DNA of 64,000 nucleotides from Acidobacteriaceae bacterium TAA 166 (lineage in GTDB: Bacteria; Acidobacteriota; Terriglobia; Terriglobales; Acidobacteriaceae): NCBI GenBank assembly GCA_000421065.1, contig ATWD01000001.1, positions 1,852,001 through 1,916,000 of the forward strand. The letters run 5' to 3'. Below are positions 19,005 to 28,068 of the stretch, in pieces. The notes under the pieces are model-generated. The model made no database searches and was not told the origin of the DNA. It was given only the letters and a program-made list of their open reading frames with translations. The stretch's first letter is position 1; every line of letters begins with the position of its first letter. The position numbers and the translations under genes were made by a program.

Positions 19005-21322
19005 TACCGCACCGCCCCCGCAAAGGCGTTCGAGTGCGTCCAGCGGTCGCACCAGTCGCCCACCTCCTGGTACCAGAGCTCGGAGTTCTTCGGCTTCAAC
19101 ACCCAATGGCCCTCATCGGGAAAGTAGAGCATGCGCGAAGGAACGTTGAGCCTCTGCAGAGAATCGAAGAGCTGGAATCCCTCACTCACATCCAGACGGT
19201 AGTCGCGCTGGCCATGAATGACCAGCGTGGGAGTTACGGCATTCTTGATCGACAGCATCGGCGACCACCTGCGAAACGGATCGTTCGCCGCCGGCCGTTC
19301 GGCATAACGCCAGGGTTGTCCGGGTTCCTTGTCGCCCGGCGCGCGGAACTCCCACTCGTTGAACCAGAGCTCCTCGGTAGTCCCGTAGGCGCTCTGCGGA
19401 TTGAACATGCCGTCGTGGGTGACGATGCAGGCGAAGCGATTGGTGTGGGTCAGGATCCAGTTGGCCATGAAGCCGCCGTAGCTTCCGCCGAGCGCGCACT
19501 CGCGCGTCCGGTCGATGAAGCTGTAGTGCTGCTCGGCATAGTCAAGTCCCTTCATCAGGTCAACATAGGGCTTGCCGCCCCAGTCGCCGTTGACGCCATC
19601 GATGAAGGATTGCCCATTGCCAGTCGACCCTCGCGGATTGATCATGACCACGACATAGCCCGAGGCCGCCATCAGCTCCGGGTTCCAGCGATAGCTCCAG
19701 TCGTCGCCCCAGGCTCCCTGCGGTCCGCCATGAATCAGGAACTTCACCGGATACTTCTTCGCGGCGTTGAAGCCGGGAGGCCGCAGCAGAAAGCCCTGCA
19801 CCGTGGTGTTCTCCGCGCCGGGAAACAAGAAGCTCTCCATCCGCGGAAGGTCGAGCTGCCCGAGCACACCATCGTTCATGTGCGTAAGCCGTACAACAGG
19901 AGCGCCTCCGTGCCCAGAGGCGTCAAGCGGGATGGCCGAGATGGCGGTAGGGCTGCGCACAGTCATTATCGAGGCGACCAGGCTTCGGCCATCACGCGCC
20001 ACCTGCAGCTCGCCGTACTCGGCCCGGTTGGCGATCGCGGTGGCCTCAGGCAGGTCGATGCCGACGGAGAGGACATTGGCCTCGCCCATCTCCTCGCTGA
20101 CGAAGTAGATCGTCTTCGAGTCGGGAGCCCAGGCAAACTCGTTGACCCAGCGATCGAATCGCGGAAGCAGCTCTTTAATCGGTGCAAGAATCTGCCCGGA
20201 AGACGCCACGGCAGAGCGGTGCTGCCTGGCGTCCTGCGGCGACGGAGATGCCGATCCTGTACGGTCATAGACCATCAACCGGAAGCGGTCGCTCTCGTAC
20301 CCTGCCCGGGCTTGCGACCGAAACGCCAGCCATCGGCCGTCGGGGGAGTAAGCCGGAGCATCGTCGCTGCCCAGTGAGGTCGAGATCTTCCTCGGCCGCG
20401 CCGCCGCGTCGTCGAGCTTCAGCGTGAAGATATCGTTGTTGGTGCTGGCCGCAGGCACCGGATCGAGATTGGTGACGAATGCGATCTCATGCGAGTCCGG
20501 AGCCCAGGCGTAGCCCACCGGCCCTCCCAGCGAGAAGACCGGAGCCTCGGCCTCGCCGATCCACCGGCGCGGCGTGAGATCGCGCACGGCGTTGCCGTCG
20601 GTCGCGCTCACCACCAGGACATGGCTGCGCTTCGGTCCGATGTAAGCATCCCAGTGGCGGTAGAGGAGATGGTCGAAGATCATGGCCTTCACAGGACTGG
20701 CCGCCGCAGCCTCGTCATGCCGCCGGCCGCAGGCCTCCTCGTCCAGCCAGGTCGCCTCGTCGCTGCAGTCCGGGTAGACGCGGGAGACGAAGAGCAGCCG
20801 CTGCCCGTCCGGCGACCACACCGGAGCATCGGCCTCGGTGCTGACATGGGTGAGCTGCCGTGGAGGGCTCAGCTTGCCGCCCGCATCGTCCCAGTCGGCT
20901 AGAAAGATCTGCGAAGACGTGCCGCCGTTGGCCGAGACGAAGGCGATGTGCCTCCCATCGGGAGAGAAGCGCCCGTCGCTCTCTCCCTCCTTCCAGAAGG
21001 TGATCTGCTGCTCGCGCCCACCGCCCATGGGGACGATCCAGAGGTGCGAGACCTTGGTGTTGGCCGCGAGATCGACCTCGACCGAGGAGAACATCACCCA
21101 TCTGCCCGAGGGCGAGATCTGCGGATCGCCCAGGCGCTTCATCCGCTCGAGGTCGGCAAAGACCATCGGGCGGCGACCCTGCGTGGACATATCCTGGGCG
21201 GAGACGGAACCTCCCCGCCCCCCATCGGCTGTGGCGGAAGAGGGGACAGTCCCCACCCCACCCTGCCCCATCGCGAGTCCGCCCGAAAGCACCCCGGCGA
21301 GACCCAACAGCAGCATCTTCAT
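19004..21322 (-). CDS. S9-family serine peptidase (acylaminoacyl/dipeptidyl peptidase type), exported
   Basis: 772 residues. A signal peptide (LLGLAGVLSGGLAMG) is followed by a WD40/TolB-like beta propeller (about 45-490, blades such as SPSGRWVMFSS and FSPDGRHIAFVS). The alpha/beta hydrolase domain (about 500-765) carries the catalytic Ser in GGSYGGF, Asp in VIHGQRDYRLD and His in DEGHWV. The full triad is present, so it should be an active oligopeptidase of the periplasm. It shares a stop/start overlap with recX. Confidence 0.92.
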   Translation of the reverse strand: MKMLLLGLAGVLSGGLAMGQGGVGTVPSSATADGGRGGSVSAQDMSTQGRRPMVFADLERMKRLGDPQISPSGRWVMFSSVEVDLAANTKVSHLWIVPMGGGREQQITFWKEGESDGRFSPDGRHIAFVSANGGTSSQIFLADWDDAGGKLSPPRQLTHVSTEADAPVWSPDGQRLLFVSRVYPDCSDEATWLDEEACGRRHDEAAAASPVKAMIFDHLLYRHWDAYIGPKRSHVLVVSATDGNAVRDLTPRRWIGEAEAPVFSLGGPVGYAWAPDSHEIAFVTNLDPVPAASTNNDIFTLKLDDAAARPRKISTSLGSDDAPAYSPDGRWLAFRSQARAGYESDRFRLMVYDRTGSASPSPQDARQHRSAVASSGQILAPIKELLPRFDRWVNEFAWAPDSKTIYFVSEEMGEANVLSVGIDLPEATAIANRAEYGELQVARDGRSLVASIMTVRSPTAISAIPLDASGHGGAPVVRLTHMNDGVLGQLDLPRMESFLFPGAENTTVQGFLLRPPGFNAAKKYPVKFLIHGGPQGAWGDDWSYRWNPELMAASGYVVVMINPRGSTGNGQSFIDGVNGDWGGKPYVDLMKGLDYAEQHYSFIDRTRECALGGSYGGFMANWILTHTNRFACIVTHDGMFNPQSAYGTTEELWFNEWEFRAPGDKEPGQPWRYAERPAANDPFRRWSPMLSIKNAVTPTLVIHGQRDYRLDVSEGFQLFDSLQRLNVPSRMLYFPDEGHWVLKPKNSELWYQEVGDWCDRWTHSNAFAGAVR

Positions 21323-21379
21323 AGCGCGCCCGCTCCCGCGCCAGTCTATAACGAAAAAACCGGCCCGAAGGGGAGAAGG

Positions 21380-21613
21380 GCGCTGCCGCGCGGGCGCCCT
21401 ATCCGGTGGCGGTCACTTCGTGACGCGTATTTGCCCTTTGGGGGAGGCTCCCGTTGGTCGCTTGATAGATTTGTGCACCGACCAGCGGGAGGCCCCACGG
21501 CGAAGCCGCTCCACGCGTCACGAAGTGACCGCCCGTACCGGGGTCCCACAAACAGGTCTTCGTTTGTGGGGTGGCCGAGGGTAGTGGGCCCGGCCGGCAG
21601 GCCATCGCCTTTC
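21380..21613. repeat. Dispersed fold-back repeat, long copy
   Basis: GCGCTGCCGCGCGGG on the left and GGGCCCGGCCGGCAGGCC on the right flank GGCGGTCACTTCGTGACGCG, CCGTTGGTCGCTTGATAGAT, CACGAAGTGACCGCCCGTAC and CCCACAAACAGGTCTTCGTT. It fills the 297-nt gap between two minus-strand genes. Confidence 0.85.
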
Positions 21614-21619
21614 CTACTC

Positions 21620-22339
21620 CTAGTTGATGGAGATCGAGACCGTAGCTTTTCCGTGCAGGAGAGTTCTGCGGCCGTGGACCAGGTCGGCCTTTCCGGCGAG
21701 ACGTTCCACAAAGCGGACGCGTCGGACCGGCTCGACCGCCTCGAGCGCGCGGGTCAGCCTCGTGCCAAGCGCCTCAAGCCCAACCACCGCTTCTTCAGCC
21801 CGGAGGCGCTGAACCTCGAGGACGCTCTCGGCGCAGGCCACCAGGGCGCCAAGAATACGGCCATCGGCGTCTCGGAGCGGGATCGCGATCGCCCTCCCGG
21901 CATTCTCCCCCAGAAAGATCACCACGCTGCTCGATCCCAGCGGAACTCCCGTGGACCATGCGGTCTCGAGGTCGTGCGGAGAGGCCTTCGCTGCCCAGGA
22001 CCGGACCGCGTCGACGACCTTATCGTCCATTCCCTGGCTTCCGGCCGGGTAGAGTTCTCCCCCGGCGTCGTGCGCCAGCATGGCCACGCGTTGAAAGACG
22101 CTTCTCGCCGCGATGACCCCGCAGACCCGCTCGCCGAGATCCCGCAGATCGCTCGAACGGGAAGTCCGCAGATCGAGACGAAGGTAGGCTTCCATCTCCT
22201 CCCGGCCCCGGCGTTCGCGACGGCACTCCGTCTCCACGGCGCGAAGCCGGGCCGAGACGACCGCCAGAGCTCCGGCGCCCAGCAGCACCAGGCCCAACCA
22301 CAGATAAGTCCAAACTCCCTGCCATGCTCCCAGCATCAA
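21620..22339 (-). CDS. Membrane-anchored GAF-like protein
   Basis: 239 residues. One N-terminal membrane helix (YLWLGLVLLGAGALAVVSA) leads into a charged coiled-coil (ETECRRERRGREEMEAYLRL). A ~150-residue domain follows that resembles a GAF fold (FQRVAMLAHDAGGELYPAGS, GRAIAIPLRDADGRILGALVAC). It has no output kinase or cyclase domain. The last 40 residues may be a beta-strand tail. A sensor or scaffold role is possible. It is divergent from the LolA-like gene at 22417. Confidence 0.55.
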   Translation of the reverse strand: MMLGAWQGVWTYLWLGLVLLGAGALAVVSARLRAVETECRRERRGREEMEAYLRLDLRTSRSSDLRDLGERVCGVIAARSVFQRVAMLAHDAGGELYPAGSQGMDDKVVDAVRSWAAKASPHDLETAWSTGVPLGSSSVVIFLGENAGRAIAIPLRDADGRILGALVACAESVLEVQRLRAEEAVVGLEALGTRLTRALEAVEPVRRVRFVERLAGKADLVHGRRTLLHGKATVSISIN

Positions 22340-22416
22340 CCAAACCTCCGTCCGCCACGTCTATCCTGTAGGAGGGGCTGAAAAGCCTCTTCCTCAAGCA
22401 TGGAGCTCACGATCCG

Positions 22417-23388
22417 ATGAAGTCCGCCGCAGCGCTCTCCACCAGAATTCTCGCAATCGCTTTCGTCCCTGTATCGGCAATCTGCGCGGGGATCGTGATG
22501 TCCGTCCCAGATTGGGACATGCCGGTCTACGCCGCCTCCGCGTCAGCAAGTCCCTCCCAGCCCGGCGCCGAGGATCAAGGCTTCAGCAAGCTCGACCCCG
22601 CGCCCCCCTCCGGCATCTCGGTCGACGAGATCATCAAGCGCTTCGGCCAACGCGAATCGGAGTTCAACCTCGCCCGTGCCAACTACGTCTTCCGGCAGTC
22701 GGTGAAGGTCCAGACCATCTCCGAGGACAACGGCCGGCCGGACGGCGAGTACCAGCAGGTGACCGACATCACCTTCGACAAGCAGGGCCGCCGCTCCGAG
22801 CGCGTCGTCTTCGCTCCGCAGAACACCCTCGAACGGGTCATCATGAGCCCCACCGACTTCGAGGAGATCGAGCACCGCCTGCCCTTCGTGCTCACCGCCG
22901 AGGAGATGCCCCAGTACGACGTCAAATATCTCGGCCGGCAAAAGGTCGATGAGCTCGACACCTACGTCTTCGAGGCCGGTCCCAAGACCATGGAGAAGGG
23001 CAAGCACTACTTCCAGGGCAAGGTCTGGGTCGACCAGCAGGACTTCCAGATCGTCTTGGTGAACGGCACGACCGTTCCGCAGGATACACGCCGGGGCCAC
23101 GAGGACCTGCAGCCCCCCTTCACCACCTACTACGAGCAGATCGACGGAAAGTACTGGTTCCCGACCTACACCAAGGCCGAGGGCACGCTGCACTTTCCCG
23201 CGCAGAATGGCGCCATGCGACAGGACGTGCACATGCGGAACATCGTCCGCTACACCGACTACAAGCAGTTCCGCGCGACCAGCCGCGTGATTTACAACGG
23301 CGAGGACATCACCAACAACCGCGCTCCCGAGGCCGACCAGAAACCAGACCAGCAGCAACAGCAGCCAGCCGCGACTCCGAAGAAGTAA
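22417..23388 (+). CDS. Exported LolA/LolB-like acidobacterial protein
   Basis: 323 residues with a signal-like N-terminus (ILAIAFVPVSAICAGIVM), an Ala/Ser/Pro linker and a beta-rich domain from about 60. Blocks such as DITFDKQGRRSERVVFAPQN, FVLTAEEMPQYDVKYLGRQK and KGKVWVDQQDFQIVLVNG are laid out like the open-barrel outer-membrane lipoprotein-sorting fold (VWVD...IV). The last 30 residues are Gln/Pro-rich. I infer lipid or lipoprotein binding in the envelope from fold alone. It is monocistronic, with a short repeat after the stop. Confidence 0.55.
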   Translation: MKSAAALSTRILAIAFVPVSAICAGIVMSVPDWDMPVYAASASASPSQPGAEDQGFSKLDPAPPSGISVDEIIKRFGQRESEFNLARANYVFRQSVKVQTISEDNGRPDGEYQQVTDITFDKQGRRSERVVFAPQNTLERVIMSPTDFEEIEHRLPFVLTAEEMPQYDVKYLGRQKVDELDTYVFEAGPKTMEKGKHYFQGKVWVDQQDFQIVLVNGTTVPQDTRRGHEDLQPPFTTYYEQIDGKYWFPTYTKAEGTLHFPAQNGAMRQDVHMRNIVRYTDYKQFRATSRVIYNGEDITNNRAPEADQKPDQQQQQPAATPKK

Positions 23389-23413
23389 AGGCGATGGCCT
23401 GCCGGCCGGGCCT
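23389..23413. repeat. Short form of the dispersed repeat
   Basis: AGGCGATGGCCTGCCGGCCG directly follows the stop codon at 23388 and is the tip sequence of the long copies. It reaches into the end of the convergent gene. Confidence 0.6.
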
Positions 23414-23672
23414 ACGTAGCGCAGTGCGCGTCAGGATCCTCGTGCTGCTCCGTCATCCAGCGGTCCATCATGGTTCCGGCGCAGCGGGCTCCGCACAGGT
23501 GCTTCACTCCGTCGGAGTGCGCATGGTAGGTCTGCCAGCGTGTCAGCTTGATCAGCGGCTGGTCCTGCTCGGGCCGCTGGCCGGGAAAACAGTCCACCCA
23601 GGCCAGCCACCAGCCTTCCGACTCTTTATTCGTCCCGCACACATCGCACGTATAGCTCTCGGTATAAGCCAT
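23412..23672 (-). CDS. Small zinc-ribbon-like protein
   Basis: 86 residues with two Cys pairs, CDVC near the N-terminus and HLCGARC near residue 60, likely to bind one zinc. Between them is an aromatic region (GWWLAWVDCFPGQ, LTRWQTYHAHSDGVKHL). It has no catalytic motif and an unknown function. It lies 37 nt before the stop-side neighbour and is probably expressed on its own. Confidence 0.6.
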   Translation of the reverse strand: MAYTESYTCDVCGTNKESEGWWLAWVDCFPGQRPEQDQPLIKLTRWQTYHAHSDGVKHLCGARCAGTMMDRWMTEQHEDPDAHCAT

Positions 23673-23709
23673 GGCCGTTCTATCCCTTTGCGTTTCAGTC
23701 TCTGTTTTA

Positions 23710-24768
23710 TTATTTCAGAGCCACCGGGTCCACCCGGCCGGAGTCCGGAAGCATCTGCCAGTCCGATTCATCAACCGCCTCGAAGTCCGCCCCCTTCACC
23801 ATCGTCAGCTTGTGCAGGTCATCGTCGCTCCAGCGCTTGTCCGGCTCTCCGATAAGGAACCAGGGAGCGCCGTTGTCGGCGAGGATCATCCCATACTTCT
23901 TCAATGCCTTCAGGATGACCTGATTCTCCTTCGAGAACTTCGAGATATCGTAGTCGGCACGCAGGCGGAATCGCTGACCCATGGGAGGATACGCCGGGTC
24001 GGTGATCCGGGAGGCGAAGTGGCGTGCGGGCCAGATGTAGGCGCGCTGCGTCTTGCGGGTGGTAAAGCGGATGGCGTGCTTGATCTCTCCCGCCGCGACC
24101 TCGTCGTAGCGCACCAGGCCGGGAAGAATCGCCATGCCCGCCGCATCGGTCGAGGTCTTGCCGTCGGGCCGGATGGCGTTGCTGGTCATGTCCAGCTTCA
24201 CCCCGGCGCCGCCCTTCCAGCTTCCGTCGGGCTGCTTGACCATGGCGTAGAGTTCGGTGAGAAGGCACCGGTTCTCATCGATCATGATGATGTGGCGGTC
24301 GGCGTCGTCCGGAGCAGTCGGACCACCCTCGATCAGGGCGCCGTCGGGCGTGGGATAGTGGCCCGGATCGCTTTCGTCGGCATACTCGAACTGGATGGGA
24401 ATACGCGGTCTTCCCGCCTTGATGATGGTGATCGGAATTCCGTTCCCCGGATCGACGCCAAAGCTGGGATGCAGGGGAGCCGTGGGCTCCATGTGCTGAA
24501 CGTAGTCGTCGGAGCGCTTGTCCTTCTTGAGCGTATCGACGGGGGTGTTCCAGACATTGTCCGCCGGAAAGACCGGGCATCCGGCGATGTGCGGTCCTGC
24601 GCTTGAGCCTCCACCGGCCGCTCCGGCCACACCTGCTCCGACGGCCGCAAGCTTCGAGGCAGCCATGACGGCATCGTCTTCGGAGGGAAGTTTGTAGTGC
24701 CAGACAAGAACGACGACAGCGATCCCAAAGACGACTGCACCCCACTGCCTCTTCTTGCTGGCCCTCAT
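23710..24768 (-). CDS. Membrane-anchored exported protein, paralogue of the gene at 40745
   Basis: 352 residues. A single N-terminal membrane helix (WGAVVFGIAVVVLVWHY) is followed by a Gly/Ala linker and a ~270-residue domain shared with the product of 40745-42103. Conserved blocks are a start block with DNVWNTPVD, then ADRHIIMIDENRCLLTELYA, DAAGMAILPGLVRYDEVAAG, AIRFTTRKTQRAYIWPARHF, ADYDISKF and KKYGMILADNG. The many conserved acidic and aromatic residues and a DRH..DENRC motif suggest an enzyme, perhaps acting on polysaccharide, but I do not recognise the family. A long repeat follows upstream. Confidence 0.6.
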   Translation of the reverse strand: MRASKKRQWGAVVFGIAVVVLVWHYKLPSEDDAVMAASKLAAVGAGVAGAAGGGSSAGPHIAGCPVFPADNVWNTPVDTLKKDKRSDDYVQHMEPTAPLHPSFGVDPGNGIPITIIKAGRPRIPIQFEYADESDPGHYPTPDGALIEGGPTAPDDADRHIIMIDENRCLLTELYAMVKQPDGSWKGGAGVKLDMTSNAIRPDGKTSTDAAGMAILPGLVRYDEVAAGEIKHAIRFTTRKTQRAYIWPARHFASRITDPAYPPMGQRFRLRADYDISKFSKENQVILKALKKYGMILADNGAPWFLIGEPDKRWSDDDLHKLTMVKGADFEAVDESDWQMLPDSGRVDPVALK

Positions 24769-24824
24769 TCATCCTCCACGGAGATTCCAGCAACATCATA
24801 CCCGCGAAGATGCTGTTTGTAGAG

Positions 24825-25012
24825 ACAGGCGCTGCCGCGCGGGCCCACTACGCTCGGCCACCCCACAAACGAAGACCTGTTCGTAGGGACCCTGGTGGTT
24901 CGGCGCAAACATCTATCAAGCGACCAACGGGAGCCCCACCCCGAAGGGCAAAGACGCGTCACAAAGTGACCGCCCCACGCGCAGTGGGGCCCGGCCGGCA
25001 GGCCATCGCCTT
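24825..25012. repeat. Dispersed fold-back repeat, long copy
   Basis: GGCGCTGCCGCGCGGGCCCA at the left, CAAGCGACCAACGGGAGCCC in the middle and CAGTGGGGCCCGGCCGGCAG GCCATCGCCTT at the right. The ends are complementary. It lies in the 250-nt gap between two minus-strand genes. Confidence 0.85.
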
Positions 25013-25018
25013 AAACAG

Positions 25019-25555
25019 TCAGGCCGCAGGCTCCTCGTTGTGCTCGAAGTAGAGGTACTTCCTCCAGGCCGCATCGGCGCTGCCGATCATCCGCATGATG
25101 TGCCGCGAGGTGTGCAGCGAAAACGGCCGGGGCTCGCGCTTCAGCTTCATATCCGTCAGCTCATGGAGCAGCTGATTGCCCTTCCTGCGATTGCAGGAGT
25201 GACAGCAGGCCACCAGATTCTCCCACGTCGAAAGTCCTCCCCGGGAGCGCGGAATCACATGATCGAGCGTCAGCTCCCCCGCCGTCAGCACCACATCGCA
25301 GTACTGGCAGCAGTTGCGGTCGCGCAAAAGGATGTTTTTCCGCGAGAGCGCCCGCGTCTGGTGGGGAATCCTGCGGTACTCGAGCAGGCGGATCACGCTG
25401 GGCATGGGAACGCGCACGCGCGCGGAGTGCAGCAGCTGCCCCTGCTCTTCCTCGGTGCGGGCGACGCCCTTGAGCACCAGCACCAACGCCCGCCGCGCCC
25501 CACATATATTGATAGGCTCATAGGACGCGTTCAGCACCAGCACCGGCGTCTGCAT
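25019..25555 (-). CDS. HNH endonuclease
   Basis: 178 residues from ATG 25555 ([17 protein letters not shown]), the usual start of this family; a longer frame adds 42 poorly conserved residues. The HNH domain contains the zinc pair CQYC, the [13 protein letters not shown] core, NLVACC and CHSCNRRKG. This stand-alone family is widespread in bacterial chromosomes and is probably a DNA-processing nuclease rather than a homing element. It sits 170 nt downstream of comF on the same strand. Confidence 0.88.
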   Translation of the reverse strand: MQTPVLVLNASYEPINICGARRALVLVLKGVARTEEEQGQLLHSARVRVPMPSVIRLLEYRRIPHQTRALSRKNILLRDRNCCQYCDVVLTAGELTLDHVIPRSRGGLSTWENLVACCHSCNRRKGNQLLHELTDMKLKREPRPFSLHTSRHIMRMIGSADAAWRKYLYFEHNEEPAA

Positions 25556-25725
25556 CGCCGGTTGCCGGAAGACGCCTGCCCGAACCTCCACCCCGGTCAT
25601 CACCCGCGCCGCATGCGCCGGCAGATGTCCCGCGTGCCGCTTTCCCGTCAATCCCTGCTTGCGAACCTTGCCCGATTGCATCGCTCCCGCCCTCCGGTCA
25701 AATCACTCTCAAAGACAGCGCCGGA

Positions 25726-26682
25726 TCACCCGGCGGCTGTTTGCTTCTCCGCACCAGAATCCCAGCGCACCACCATCTCCCTCTGCGCGCGTGCCGCCGT
25801 CGCGACCCACACCTTCGCGGCCCCTGCCTGGCGAAGGACGCGCGAGCACTCCCGCGCCGTCGCTCCGGTGGTGTAGATGTCATCCACCAAGAGCACCTCG
25901 CGCCCACTGACCGCCGCCGGATCCTTCACGGCAAAGGCGCCCCGCAGGTTGCGCCGCCGTGCGTGCGGAGACAGCCCGAACTGGCTCTCCGTCATGCGCT
26001 CGCGAATCATGGCATTGTGCGCCTTCTCGAATCTCCATCCATCACGGCGCTTCAGCCGCTCAACCGCCGCCTGAGCCAGAAGCACCGACTGGTTGTAGCC
26101 GCGCTGCCTCTGCTTGAATCCGGAGAGCGGAACAGCAATGACGACCAGCTCCCGGCCCATGTCCTGCGCGGCCAGCCCCTCGATCACCCGAGCCAGTCGT
26201 TCGCCCAGAGGACGGGCGATGCTCTCCACGCGCTCATACTTCAACAGCTGAATCGCCTCGCGCATGCCGTCGCTGTAGACGCCCCACGCTGCCGCGCGTT
26301 CGAACGGAGGAGGAACCCTGCGGCACGGGTGGCAGAGGATCCGGCTGCCTTCAAGCTGTTGGGTGAATCGCAGGCCGTCCAGATCGAGGGCTTCGCCGCA
26401 ACACGAGCACAACGTTGAATACACCTCCGCCGTCTGCTCACGCAGGTCGTCGAGACATTCTTGACAAAGAGGAGAGAGCCCAGCACTCGTCAGCGGTCCC
26501 CCACAGACCCTGCAATCGGCTGGAAAGAAAGTTGTTACCAAATCATCGACAACGCTTTGAAACAGGAGGACCGGACTCTTCAGCACGCGGGAGACAGCGC
26601 GCCATTCCTCCACCCCGCCCAGCACCCTGCCAGGCGGTCCTCCCGGTGGAGCCCCTTGAGAGCTCCCGAGCGAATTGTCCAT
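25726..26682 (-). CDS. comF: ComF-family phosphoribosyltransferase-like protein
   Basis: 318 residues from ATG 26682; a GTG at 26709 is possible and the true start is uncertain because neither has a clear Shine-Dalgarno. An N-terminal zinc finger with CRVCGG, CQEC, CSCC and CHPC is followed by a type I PRTase domain with the PRPP-binding VLLVDDIYTTGAT and the upstream VIAVPLSGFKQRQRGYNQS. ComF supports DNA uptake by natural transformation in competent bacteria. No other competence gene is visible here. Confidence 0.9.
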   Translation of the reverse strand: MDNSLGSSQGAPPGGPPGRVLGGVEEWRAVSRVLKSPVLLFQSVVDDLVTTFFPADCRVCGGPLTSAGLSPLCQECLDDLREQTAEVYSTLCSCCGEALDLDGLRFTQQLEGSRILCHPCRRVPPPFERAAAWGVYSDGMREAIQLLKYERVESIARPLGERLARVIEGLAAQDMGRELVVIAVPLSGFKQRQRGYNQSVLLAQAAVERLKRRDGWRFEKAHNAMIRERMTESQFGLSPHARRRNLRGAFAVKDPAAVSGREVLLVDDIYTTGATARECSRVLRQAGAAKVWVATAARAQREMVVRWDSGAEKQTAAG

Positions 26683-26818
26683 CCAGCTTTGGCTGAAGAC
26701 GCACCTCACTCGCTACATCATGCAGACGATCTGCCGATGCCCGCAGTATAGTCCTCCCCCTTAGGCCCTCGTCAAGGAACCGTACCAGCAAAGGTGTCTT
26801 TTGTGCTACACCTGAACC

Positions 26819-27400
26819 ATGTTTCATATCGCCACCTGGTGCGCCAAGTGCCTCTTTCTCTATCTTCTCGTCGCTCTGCTAGCCTACAAGTTCGCCTGGA
26901 TCTTCGTGCTTCCTCTCTGGTCGATCGCGATCAAGATGCACTGGACGACCGAGATCAAGCCGGTCTTCCTTCTCAATCACTTCCTGGTCATCTTCACGAT
27001 TCTCGGTTTCCTCTGCGGCCTGATCCCCTTCGGCCGGCTGGGCAGAGCGATCACGGATCTCGCCCCGGGCGCGGCGCCTCTGGTCGAGCCCGACCGGGTT
27101 CCGGCGATCTACTGGGCCTGGCTGCCGGTCTCGGTCGCTTTTCTGATCCGCCTTTTTACCTGGCAGTCACGAAATTCAAGCGTCTTCGGTGCGAACAACA
27201 GCGCCGGAAGAGTCGTGCGCTTCTTCGGCTCGCTCAACGCCCAGTCGCCTTCGACGCTCGACGCTCTCTGGGCGCAGGACCGGCTCCTCTTCACCGGCCC
27301 CATGCTGTTCCTGACGGCCTGCGCGGTCGCGGTGGTTTTGCGGCACAAGTTCATCGGAAAACCCGGTGGTTTCCGACCCGATCTGACGAACGCGCTCTAG
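26819..27400 (+). CDS. Multi-pass membrane protein of unknown function
   Basis: 193 residues with about four predicted membrane helices: LFLYLLVALLAYKFAWIFVL, FLLNHFLVIFTILGFLCGLI, IYWAWLPVSVAFLIRLFTW and MLFLTACAVAVVLRHKF. The loop after helix 2 is acidic and Pro-rich (LAPGAAPLVEPDRVPAIY). I recognise no family. It is divergent from comF by about 130 nt. Confidence 0.6.
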   Translation: MFHIATWCAKCLFLYLLVALLAYKFAWIFVLPLWSIAIKMHWTTEIKPVFLLNHFLVIFTILGFLCGLIPFGRLGRAITDLAPGAAPLVEPDRVPAIYWAWLPVSVAFLIRLFTWQSRNSSVFGANNSAGRVVRFFGSLNAQSPSTLDALWAQDRLLFTGPMLFLTACAVAVVLRHKFIGKPGGFRPDLTNAL

Positions 27401-27411
27401 GCGGTATCCAC

Positions 27412-27454
27412 ATATAGCTGAGTCTGATCGATATATAGCTGGAGTCTGATCGAT
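27412..27454. repeat. Tandem 21/22-bp direct repeat
   Basis: ATATAGCTGAGTCTGATCGAT is followed at once by ATATAGCTGGAGTCTGATCG AT, differing by one inserted G. It lies between the membrane gene and the transposase remnant and may be scar sequence. Confidence 0.7.
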
Positions 27455-27478
27455 GCACATGCGATTGGATCTTCGAGC

Positions 27479-27660
27479 TCAGACCTCCTCGGGAACGCCC
27501 CAGAGCCGGATCTTCGGAGCCCCCTTTTTCCGGCCTGCTGCCGCCTGCTGGTGTGCCCGGACGATGGTCGAGTCCAGCATCAGATAGAAGTTCTTCTTAT
27601 CCGCAACAAGCTCTGCGAAAATGCGCTCCCACACACCGGACCGCCCAGCGCATGAACCGC
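27479..27660 (-). pseudogene. IS5-like transposase remnant
   Basis: The minus strand reads SGVWERIFAELVADKKNFYL, MLDSTIVRAHQQAAAGRKKG then APKIRLWGVPEEV and a stop. It includes the first catalytic Asp region (LDSTIVRAHQ) of IS5-type DDE transposases. Only about 60 residues remain; both ends of the IS and the other catalytic residues are missing. A short dispersed repeat abuts its 5' side, so the repeat or a later event may have cut it. Confidence 0.68.
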
Positions 27661-27686
27661 GCTCGGCCGGCAGGCATTGCCTTTCC
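27660..27686. repeat. Short tip of the dispersed repeat
   Basis: CTCGGCCGGCAGGCATTGCC followed by TTTCC matches the right tip of the long copies and joins the transposase remnant to the DUF2277 3' side. Confidence 0.5.
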
Positions 27687-27722
27687 TAAAAATCGCAGCT
27701 TGGATAGGTTGGTAGCCGTCGA

Positions 27723-28001
27723 TCACGCCCGCGACGGGGAGAACCGGTCTGCGCTCCGAGCCTTCGCCTTCACAGCTTCTTCCTCCCGGCTCTTCGGCGG
27801 AGCGTTGGTCTCGAGCGCGGCCAGCAGCTGGGCCGAGACGCTGGCTATGCCCTCGACCGCGGCCTGAAACGCAGCCTCGTTCGCCTTCGAGGGCTTGTTG
27901 AACCCGCTGATCTTCCGGACGAACTGCAGCGAGGCGGCCCGAATCTCGTCCTCGGTGACAGGCGGGTCGAAGTTGAAGAGCATCCTGATATTCCGGCACA
28001 T
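27723..28001 (-). CDS. DUF2277 family protein
   Basis: 92 residues beginning MCRNIRMLFNFDPPVTEDEI, followed by AASLQFVRKISGFNKPSKAN EAAF, which is the strongly conserved core of DUF2277. It is a small soluble protein. The family is common in Acidobacteria and Actinobacteria and has no known function. The C-terminal 20 residues are charged and variable. It is separated by 67 nt from the MBL hydrolase upstream. Confidence 0.85.
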   Translation of the reverse strand: MCRNIRMLFNFDPPVTEDEIRAASLQFVRKISGFNKPSKANEAAFQAAVEGIASVSAQLLAALETNAPPKSREEEAVKAKARSADRFSPSRA

Positions 28002-28068
28002 AATCGATACCTCAGAAGCAATGTAATCCCGCTCGATCAGACTTCGGAAGGCCGACGGTCACGAAAAG

